A DNA stretch of 64,000 nt. Source: Costus lasius. Taxonomy: Eukaryota > Streptophyta > Magnoliopsida > Zingiberales > Costaceae. The stretch is from positions 24,239,501 to 24,303,500 of the forward strand of contig CM050454.1 in assembly GCA_027563935.2 (NCBI GenBank), given 5' to 3'. The position numbers and the translations under genes were made by a program. Within the stretch, counting starts at the first letter, position 1. Each line of letters opens with the position of its first letter. The notes under the pieces were generated by a model. It was not told the origin of the DNA and made no database searches. It saw only the letters and a list, made by a program, of their open reading frames with translations. This document shows, piece by piece, positions 55,662-64,000 of this stretch.

Positions 55662-57722
55662 TGTTGGGAAACCCCAGGGATATTTTACCATTTTTAGAGA
55701 ATACAATACATGCACAACGGAAGAATATCACCGAAACAGGCTGGTCCCAAAAACTCAGTGAAGATCTCTTGCAAGGGGGTCGACACGATGAGATAGTAAG
55801 TACCTTTAGCAAGGTTGAGGATCGATGTCGAGGTAGGCGCCCAAGTGTTCGCCCTCTGTAGTCTCACACACAAGGATGCCTCGAGCTCTCTTCTTCCACG
55901 CCCAGTGCTAGCCTCGGGAAGAAGATCGAAGCCTTTGTGCAACCTTCTTCAAGCCTTGCACTACCTCCAAGGTATATGCGCCAATGAAGAAGAAGAGGAG
56001 ATGATGCCGCCATGTCTTCAATTCCTCATCTTTACTTGTGCCAACTTCTAGGGAAGATGCGCCAAGATAAGAGGCAAGGGGATAAAGACACCAAGTCCTA
56101 TCCCTCCTTTCTCCAAGAGAAGAAGGATAGAAGAGGTTTGCGGCTAGGTGGAAGATAGAAGAGAAGACTTGCGCCAAAGCCTTGCTCTTTGCCCTTTACT
56201 TCTTGCTCATGCCAAGATCATCATCACCTTGAGCCTCTCGAATATCCTAGATATATAGAGGCTTGAGGGGCTGGCAAAACAAGGGTTGGGCGCAATTATC
56301 ATGGGAGTATGTGGCTAGGGTATGAGAAGGGTGGCAATTAGGGTTAGGGTTAAGGAAACTCTCCAAGAGCTTTCCATAAACCTTTTCCTATTAGCCATAT
56401 GTGCCAAAGACCTTCCAAAGAAGAGTATGCAACCATAGCATCCCCAAGACTTGCCATAGAGGCAAGCATACCATCGTAGGTAGAGGGGGGAGGCGCCTAT
56501 TGCTTCCTTATGAAGCAAAACCGCCCACTCCACCCCATTATGCCCCTAGGCGCCAATGGGGTGGAGATTTCTCCCCATTATGCCCTTTTAACCAATGTCC
56601 TCTTTATGACAACTTGTTATTGGGCCTCATTTGGTAATGAGCTAGCCCAAACTTCATTACACGGGTTGATTAAGCAATTGGATCCAATCCAATACAATCC
56701 TAATCCAAATTTGACCAACCATCGTCAAATACGGGTCAACCTACCAAAAATGAAGTTTGGCTACAATAACTCTCTTCCATCTCATCAGGCCCATTGGCGC
56801 TGATGAAATCACCAAAATAGATCCAAGCTATCCAATAACTCGATCATAAGGCTTCCCGATCAATACGAGAACTCGAGTATCTTGGTGTGCGACCTTATAG
56901 GTTCCTCTGATGCTGGCAGTGCTGACCAAAGTTCACCACAAGCAGTGAGTGGCACCTAGCAGTGCATCGCTACTACCTAGGTCATTGGAAAGGATATCGA
57001 CATCGACATCCCCATCATCGCAACTAGGTACAGAAGCATTACAGTCTCTTTACTGAACTAATATCCGATTGGACAAGTGTGTCATCACTTGTTTTCTTCC
57101 AGTCACATGGTCATGACTAAATCAGGTTCTCACCTGGGTATGACCATACACTTTTAGTCATAGAACCATAGAGGAGTTCCATGTATATGAAGCTTCCCTT
57201 AGGAAGGGGAAAATCCTCTGTCTGTCCATTGACCTTCTCATATGGGTCGTGACATGCTCAATGACAACCGTTATTCCCCCCCAACTACGGCGAGGTGTTA
57301 GGTTGTATCAAAGCATATCCCGAACCATATAGAATGGCCAATGACCTCAAGTCAAGGGATCATTGCATCTCCTGTCACTTGTGAGGATAACTCATGACAC
57401 CAAGTCAATGCCTCACAGCGGGTCTATCCAGTATACCCACCACTGATATACCCATATGTCTACGTTAGTACCTCGTGCCTAACCAGCCCATATGCCAGTC
57501 TAACAAGTACCAGAGCTATCCCATATCCACTTAGGTACATCGACTAGGGACAATTATTTGAGCACAGATCCAATCTATCTCCAGAGACATTATCATGTAA
57601 GTACACAATAGCAGATGTAAACAAACATTGATAACGACAATGCCAGGATGATATAAGAAATATCAATGTTTAAGTAGTACAAATAAGGACCAAAACTAGG
57701 TCTGAGGGCATATACACCAACA
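55662..57722 (-). repeat. C1 3' LTR
   Basis: 2061 bp, + strand TGTTGGGAAACCCCAGGG to CATATACACCAACA. Its left 1.08 kb matches 62920-64000 closely. A short GGGTTAGGGTTAAGG-type stretch at about 56340 occurs in both and is not telomeric sequence in any meaningful length. Confidence 0.95.
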
Positions 57723-57743
57723 ATCTCCCACTTGCACTAAGAC

Positions 57744-58330
57744 CTAGAGGTTGAGCAACCTCAACCCTATATCTCTAGTACGACCATCATGCTTTTGCTG
57801 CGCCAAAGCCTTGGTCAGTGGGTCTGCTAGATTGTTCTCTGTGTCAACTCTGTTAATCTTGACATCACATCTGTCAATGATCTTTCTGATCAGGTGAAAT
57901 CTACTGAGTATGTGTTTGGACCTTTGATGAGACCGTGGTTCCTTAGCTTGAGCAATTGCTCCATTGTTGTCAAAATAGAGTTCAATGGGATCCATTGCAC
58001 TTGGAACCACCTGAAGTTCAGTAATGAACTTCCTGATCCAAACGGCTTCTTTGGCTGCCTCAGAAGAGGCCACATACTCAGCCTGGGTTGTAGAATTAGC
58101 TACAATGGACTGCTTAGAACTCTCTTAGTTCATAGCTACAATGGCCTGTCTGCGATCTTAAGTCATCAGGGTCTGACTGGAACGATGCATTAGCGTAGCC
58201 CTGCATACTGAGGTCTTCTTGTCCCCCATAGACCAAGAACAGATCCTTAGTTCTTCTTAGATACTTAAGGATGTTCTTTAATGCCACCTAGTGCTACAAT
58301 CTTGGATTGGATTGGTATCGGCTGGTTATG
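57744..58330 (-). pseudogene. C1 RNase H
   Basis: 57744-58073 holds AAKEAVWIRKFITELQVV, ELYFDNNGAIAQAKEP and NLADPLTKALAQQKHD, matching C2. The usual YCDNN is YFDNN. The segment 58075-58330 carries the first half (YTDASF-like) with several slips, and a stretch near 58120-58150 is rearranged compared with C2. It is less intact than the C2 copy. Confidence 0.88.
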
Positions 58331-58990
58331 CTCACAGCAAAAGCCACATCTGGTCCAGTACACAACATTGCATACATGATCGATCCCACTGCCGAAACAT
58401 AGGGGACTTGACTCATGTCATCCCTCTCAGTCTGTGTATTAGGACACTGGCTCTTTGAGAGAGTAAGGTAATGTCTCACTAGAAGGTATTCCTTCTTGGA
58501 TTGCTCCAAGTTGAACCTCTCTAGGACCTTATCAATGTAGGTACTATGACTAAGGGCCAGGAGCCTCTTGGATCTATCCCAGTAGATCCTCACGCCTAGG
58601 ATATAGGCGGCCTCCCCTAAGTCCTTTATCTCGAAACACTTCCCTAACCATATCTTCACAGCTTGAAGACTAGGGATGTCGTTTCCGATGAGCAATATGT
58701 CATCGACATACAAGACCAGAAAAGTCACCAAGCTCCCACTGAATTTTCTGTATGCACATGCGTCATCTTCACTTTTGATAAAGCCATAATCTCTCACAGC
58801 TTCATCAAATTGAAGATTCCAACTTCGAGATGCTTGCTTTTAATCCATAAATGGATTTCTTTAGCCTACAGACCTTATTTGCATCTGTAGGATGGATGAA
58901 ACCATCAGGCTGTGTCATATACACATCCTCCGTCAGCTTCCCGTTAAGGAACGCTGTCTTAACATCCATCTGCCATATCTTATAGTCATG
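58294..58990 (-). pseudogene. C1 reverse transcriptase (C-terminal part)
   Basis: 58294-58797 is a 167-codon frame with LYVDDILLIGND near residue 27 (both catalytic Asp present), AYILGVRIYWD near 63 and PDVAFAVSITSRYQSNP at the end. 58798-58960 adds DVKTAFLNG and the IYGLKQASRSW region in shifted frames. Near 58998 about 75 bp encoding VDYDETFSPVT and the following helix are missing compared with C2, joining [12 protein letters not shown] sequence to KEFKQVHRV. Confidence 0.9.
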
Positions 58991-58999
58991 ATATGCACC

Positions 59000-59795
59000 C
59001 TGTGGACTTGTTTGAATTCTTTAGCCACCAGTCTACCTTTATAGGTAACTATGTTGCATCCATGTTAGTCTTCCTTTTGAGGACCCATTTACACCCTATG
59101 GGTTTTACCCCATCAGGCAGCTCAACCAAATCCCAGACTTGGTTAGCCGACATGGAATCTATCTCAGATCGCATGGCCTCAAGCCATCTCTCGTAGTCTG
59201 GTCCATTGACTGCATCATCATAAGTCCTAGGCTCATCCTCAATGATGAAGATCCCATCGTGTTGGGTCGGCAGTGACCCATACCTCTCAGGTGCACGACG
59301 AATCCTCCCAAACCTACGTGGGGCCTGTGTTTGAGCCTCAGGTTGACTAGCAATCAGTGTAGGTGGCTCAGGTTCCATCTCTGTGTCTTGTGGTTGCACT
59401 TGGACCTCGTCCAAGTCAAACTTCCTCCCGCTGACTTCTTTCATGAGAAATTCTTTCTCTAGAAAGACAGTACCCCGAGCAACAAAAACTTTGTTCTCGG
59501 TGGGAACATAGAAGTAGTAACCCTTAGTTTCCTTAGGGTACCCCACAAACACGCATTTATCAGATCTAGGTTCTAGCTTGCTAGAATCCTGATGTTTGAC
59601 ATAAGCCTCACATCCCCAGATCCTGATAAAAGAGAGGTTAGGGTGTCTTCCACTCCATACCTTGTATGGTATCTTGGAGACACTCTTAGATGGAACGTTA
59701 TTCAGTATCAGAGAAGCTGTCTCAAGTGCATGACCCCAGAATCAGGGTGGTAGAGTTGCATGACTTATCATAGATTGAACCATGTTGAACAAAGT
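59000..59795 (-). pseudogene. C1 RT N-terminus and integrase C-terminus
   Basis: 59049-59552 is a 167-codon frame: FVGYPKETKGYYFYVP at its start, then the acidic linker (PQDTEMEPEPP), WLEAMRSEIDSMSANQVWDL and PIGCKWVLKRKT. 59553-59795 continues the integrase C-terminal part in broken frames (CEAYVKHQDSSK-like near 59600). Closely parallel to C2 36216-36875. Confidence 0.88.
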
Positions 59796-60517
59796 TCAAT
59801 TTCTCCTTTCTGGCACACCATTCCATTGAGGTGTCCCAGGAGGAGTGAGCTGGGATAGGATCCCACACTCTCTCAGATAGTAAAAGAACTCACTGCTCAG
59901 GTACTCTCCACCACGATCTGATCGAAGAGCTTTAATGGATCGACCAAGCTGGTTCTCTACTTCATTCTTGAACTCCTTGAATTTCTCAAAGAATTCAGAT
60001 TTATGTCTCATCAGATAGACATAACCATATCTATTGAAGTTATCAGTAAATCTGATGAAGTAGTTTACCCTCCTCTGGCTTGTTTATTGAATGGCCCACA
60101 CACAACACTGTGTATAAGATCCAATAAACCTCTTTCCCTCTCACCATTCTTGGTGAAGGGTGCCTTTGTCATTTTCCCTAATAAACAAGGCTCACAAGTA
60201 TCAAATTCCTCCAAGGAACTTGAATCTAACAACCCATTTGCATGGAGTTGTTGGATGCGATTCTTGTTTATATGGGCTAATCGACAATGCCATAGGAAAG
60301 CATCAAATGAACCACTTAGTTTGATCCTTTTGCTATTTATGTTACAAATAGAACTATCCATGTAGACATATAATCCATTACACAAAGTACGCTTCTCATA
60401 AAACATGTTTGCAAATATGAAAGAACAAGAGTTCTTCTTTATTTCAAACTTAAATCCTTTCTTTGCCAAGCAAGGAATGGATATAATGTTTTTATAAGTG
60501 AAGGTACATAATAGCAA
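59796..60517 (-). pseudogene. C1 integrase core and zinc-binding region
   Basis: 60065-60517 contains the zinc-binding start LWHCRLAHINKNRIQQL...CEPCLLGKM (two His, two Cys) and then LIHSVVCGPFN. The first catalytic Asp, expected before VCGPF, is Val. 59796-60011 gives the second Asp (ALRSDRGGEYL) and the Glu (NGVPERRN). A stop and slip near 60012-60064 break the two frames apart. Integrase activity is therefore lost by both substitution and frame. Confidence 0.9.
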
Positions 60518-60792
60518 TGATCTAGTTCTAGTTGAAGTCCAGAAGGTAAGGAGAGAGCAACAGCAGCAACCTGTGCCCCGTTTCCAACTCGTAAGTCAAT
60601 CTCTCCAAGGCACACCGATCTATTTTTCTTGAACCCCTGCATATTTGTACAAATGTGAGCTCCACACGCGGTATTCAATAGCCATGTTATAGAAGTAGAA
60701 AGGTTGACTTCAGTAACATAAATACTTGACCATGAAGACGAAGTCTTACCTCTCTTCTTCTCATTCTGAAGTCGCACCATGTCCTTTATCAT
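60439..60792 (-). pseudogene. C1 protease region
   Basis: A 117-codon frame with a degraded knuckle tail at its start and the protease site WLLNTACGAHICTNMQGF near residue 38, where the active Asp is Asn and the following Gly is Ala (N-T-A for D-T-G). The GEIDLRVGNGAQVAAVA segment after it is the usual copia sequence between protease and integrase. C2 keeps the Asp (DTACGAHI). Confidence 0.85.
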
Positions 60793-61241
60793 GTGAGGTG
60801 GTCCTCCACATGAGTAGCACTAGCTATTCCTAACTCTTTCCATCTTTATCTTAAATGTCTTAGTTAAGCCTTTGGGCTCAACACATTGAATGTCTACTCT
60901 AGGAGGGTTGAGCTCAACCAATTCATGAAAGAGATGCCTTAGATTAGAAATAATCTCAGAGGCACTCTTACATTGATATTGCCTTTTTTTCATTCAAGCG
61001 ACATGTTGGTTAGCATCAAAATTAGCAACCTCCAAAGCCTAATGCTTATCATAAGCATCCTTCTTAGCCGCTGAGGTCGAGCATGGAAGTAGCTCAGGAA
61101 TAGGCTGCTCAAGGACATAGAGCTTTCTCTTGAGCTTGAGCACAATTCAACTTCATATACCAATCCAGTAAGTTGGATCCAACCAACTTATCCCTTTCCA
61201 GGGTAGATCGTAGTGACCATCTGCCATTGTTCATAGCCATT
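60793..61241 (-). pseudogene. gag: C1 gag, internally deleted
   Basis: From MAMNNGRWSLRSTLERDKLVG (start at 61241) the frame follows C2 gag through the first about 40 residues and again at the tail with the zinc knuckle CYSCGGPPHMIKDM, which has lost the last Cys. The middle (residues about 75-215 of C2 gag) is deleted or replaced by a short unrelated-looking stretch, and two stops lie in between. Non-functional. Confidence 0.82.
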
Positions 61242-62906
61242 GTTCTACAACAACCAAGAAATAGTAGATTAGTACTACTTTTAGATCATTTAATCTAGAC
61301 TTGTATTAAATGACCATGACTCCCACTATTTTAATCGAATTGACAACCCATAAAGTCAATCGGGAAATCTCATATTTCCTAGTGAGATGGGATCCTTATT
61401 CCACACAGGGCTTCGCGTCCTACGAGGGTGGGATGAGATGCACAAAGTGACCCATGCTTCCTAAGGTGGGCACGCCGGCTGATTGCTCCAAGCAATTCCC
61501 CTTGTTGAGATAGTCTAGGCATTTCATGTCCAGCGAGGGCTGGATACAGCATGAAACCCTAACCTCTCAACGATGCCTCTAGAGTTTCATCATATGCCTA
61601 GCACATATGAAAATCTAGTCAAGTCCTTTCCTAACCGTTATGCCCAGGGCCAATGAGTTTCCTTGCGAAGGCACTCCCAGGTTAAAACTGGACTGGAGAA
61701 ACCATTGTCACCACACACCTTCTAAAGATAAGTGGGTGTGTCCCACGAGGGTGGGAAACAATTCACAACACCACTGATCAATAGTTTGATGAGGGCTACG
61801 CATTAGAAGGCTACTAGACTTGATATTTTATTTGAGGGTTTTTGAAGTCTCATCAGTTTTATCTTATGTCTATCATTACAGGCATGCAATCCTATAGTGA
61901 TAACATAACGATAAAACATCACATGCATGCTTTAGCTTTTGTAAAGAAAGCAATAAAAGAATGACGTGATCATAGCCCATTCAAGACATTGAACCAATCC
62001 ATGCCAAAAAGGGGTTCAACTCTTGACCTAGGATTCAAGCCCCTAAAACTAGACCTAGCCTAGCCGTCCTCTAACTTGCTCTTCAAGGTTGGCTCTAAGG
62101 TCCTCCTTTCAATGGTTTAGCTCTCAAACCCCAAAGGTACACTTTAGAAGCACCCTCATAGGTTCGGCCAATGCAATGGTCTTCCTCCAAGGAAGGTGTG
62201 CCACCATGCAAGGGGCCAAGATGGCTAGCTCACAACCCAAAGGAGGTTCGGCTATACCCTCTTGCGCCACCAAGCAACCTAGTGCCACCATTGATGCTTG
62301 TTGCACCATCAGGCAAGGATGCGCAACCAAGCAAGCATGCACCATGCTCCAAGTAGATGCACCACCCTAATCTTCTTCTTAGTTAAAAGCAAAAAAGAAA
62401 AGCGGCACGCAGGCCTCACAAGGATACATCACAGGCATGCAAAGGGGCTTGACTCATGATCACAACATCATGCACAATCAAGTACTTATTCATGCAATTC
62501 TACATGCTCATGAAAAACATAAAATATGAAATTTTACTTTTTCATAAAACAAGTCTCTTTTCCACATCTCTTTATCACAAATCTTTTGGTTATTTGCAAT
62601 TAATTTTTCATGATGATTTTATGGATCCTTTTGGCTGGCAATTTTGTCAGATCAAGAGACTCGGCCAGTCCGAAGACACAATGCTCGTCCTACTTGACAA
62701 AACTACGTGCGCCTTTGATCTTAAATCAATCAAGAAAAATAATCCAAATATCCAAAAGAGATTGACAAAGAGGATAGGAACAAGAAACTTCAATTTTTCT
62801 AATTTGGAAAAACCATGCGCCATGTTATATGCAATTTGCAAAAATTGAAATATGGCATGTGAGCATTGAAAAGCATGAAAGAAACATCATTCGAGGCTCG
62901 CAAGCC
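61242..62906 (-). other. C1 untranslated leader
   Basis: 1.66 kb, noncoding, colinear with the C2 leader. It has a stretch of repeated GCACCATG/GCGCCACC words at about 62200-62370 that varies from C2. Confidence 0.7.
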
Positions 62907-62918
62907 GCTCTGATACCA
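62907..62918 (-). other. C1 primer binding site (tRNA-iMet)
   Basis: + strand GCTCTGATACCA, coding strand TGGTATCAGAGC, the exact 12-base complement of the initiator-Met tRNA end, one base from the LTR. Confidence 0.93.
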
Positions 62919-62919
62919 C

Positions 62920-64000
62920 TGTTGGGAAACCCCAGGGATATTTTACAATTTTTAGAGAATACAATACATGCACAGCGGAAGAATATCCCCGAAACAGGCC
63001 GGTCCCAAAAACCCAGTTAAGATCTCTTGCGAGGGGGTCGACACAATGAGATAGTAAGTACCTTTAGCAAGCTTGAGGATCGATATCGAGGTAGGCGCCC
63101 AAGTGTTCTCCCTCTGCAGTCTCGCACACACGGATGCCTTGAGCTCTCTTCTTCCACGCCCGGTGCTAGCCTCGGGAAGAAGATCCAAGCCTTTGTGCAA
63201 CCTTATTCAAGCCTTGCGCTACCTCCAAGGTATATGCGCCAATGAAGAAGAAGAGGAGATGATGCCGCCATGCCTTTAATTCCTCATCTTTACTTGTGCC
63301 AACTTCTAGGGAAGATGTGCCATGATAAGAGGCAAGGGGATGAAGACACCAAGTCCTATCTCTCCTTGCTCCAAGAGAAGAAGGATAGAAGAGGTTTGCG
63401 GCTAGGTGGAAGATAGAAGAGAAAACTTGTGCCAAAGCCTTGCTCTTTGCCCTTTACTTCTTTCTCACGCCAAGATCATCATCACCTTGAGCCTCTCGCA
63501 TATCCTAGATATATAGAGGCTTGATGGGGCGGCAAAACAAGGGTTGGGTGCAATTATCATGGGAGTATGTGGCTAGGGTATGAGAAAGGTGGCAATTAGG
63601 GTTAGGGTTAAGGAAACTCTCCAAGAGCTTTCCATAAAACTTTTCCTATTATATGTGCCAAAGACCTTCCAAGAAGTCTATGCAACCATATCAGCCCCAA
63701 GACTTGCCATAGAGGCAAGCATACCATCCTAGGTAGAGGGTGGAGGCGCCTAATGCTTCCTTATGACGCAAAACTGCCCACTCCACCCCATTATACCCCT
63801 AGGCGCCAATGGGCTGGACATTTCTCCCCATTATGCCCTTTTAGCCAATGTCCTCTTCATGACAACTTGTTATTGGGCCTCATTGGGTAATGAACTAGCC
63901 CAAACTTAATTACATTGGTTGATTAAGCAATTGGATCCAATCCAATGCAACCCTAATCCAAATTTGACCAAACAAGGTCAAATACGGGTCAACCTGCCAA
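62920..64000 (-). repeat. C1 5' LTR (partial)
   Basis: + strand start TGTTGGGAAACCCCAGGG; follows the 3' LTR (55662 onward) to the window edge with few differences. The rest of the LTR and the target duplication are outside. Confidence 0.93.

Larger units (their letters stand above)
55662..64000 (-). mobile_element. C1: copia element, right end outside window
   Basis: 3' LTR at 55662-57722, polypurine tract, internal region 57723-62919, and at least 1081 bp of 5' LTR at the window edge. Left flank ACACC (55657-55661) is the likely target duplication; the partner is not in view. The polyprotein is close to that of C2, with intact YVDD in RT but deletions in gag and RT and a lost first Asp in integrase. 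Confidence 0.94.

Noticed and set aside
56335..56360. Telomere-like GGGTTAGGGTTAAGG
   Set aside because: Only two or three units, part of the C1 LTR and repeated at 63595 in the partner LTR.
1..64000. Host genes, tRNA, rRNA or a resistance-type gene cluster
   Set aside because: Every stretch above 300 bp can be assigned to a retroelement or its noncoding part; no tRNA-like fold beyond the primer sites was seen by eye.

Overview
The window is a plant (angiosperm-type) heterochromatic block built entirely from LTR retrotransposons inserted into one another. I see no host gene, tRNA, rRNA or CRISPR array. The plant call rests on Athila-lineage Ty3/gypsy polyproteins, tRNA-Asp and tRNA-iMet primer sites, roughly 2-kb LTRs, and copia polyproteins of plant type. 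All coding regions are broken by stops, frameshifts or deletions. No element here looks autonomous now. Names G0-G3 (gypsy) and C0-C2 (copia) are mine.

Left part (1-14529): a copia RNase H scrap and a truncated Athila LTR (G0) appear twice, at 1-1622 and 10168-12307. Between them lies C0, a strongly decayed + strand copia element: LTR remnant, primer site, gag, integrase/RT/RNase H remnants, and a 3' LTR split by a solo LTR at 7211-9028. A complete C0-type LTR (12308-30035) follows. It is split by G1.

Centre (14530-29987): G1 is a - strand Athila element with both LTRs, tRNA-Asp primer site, gag, protease, RT-RNase H and integrase. Its 3' noncoding part took two further insertions, now solo LTRs (17336-19550 copia; 19858-22679 probably Tekay/Del-type gypsy).

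Right part (30036-64000): G3, an older - strand Athila element, is the host layer. C2 (copia, 32763-43809, TSD TCCTT) split its RT. G2 (Athila, + strand, 45146-54966, TSD CATAA) split its gag. A further copia LTR (from 54992) also cut gag and was itself hit by C1 (copia, 55662 to beyond the window). C2 carries its own solo LTR (37232-38846, TSD CTTTT).

The most notable signals are these. A 72-bp minisatellite made of TACGG...CCGTA palindromes occurs in every Athila LTR and once inside G1. A duplicated 6-bp hairpin with compensatory base changes lies in the Athila 3' noncoding region. G1 and G2 share an Asp-to-Asn change at an RNase H catalytic position. A templated-filler deletion junction lies near 1625. 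I found no convincing novel gene system; the interest is in retroelement structure and insertion history.
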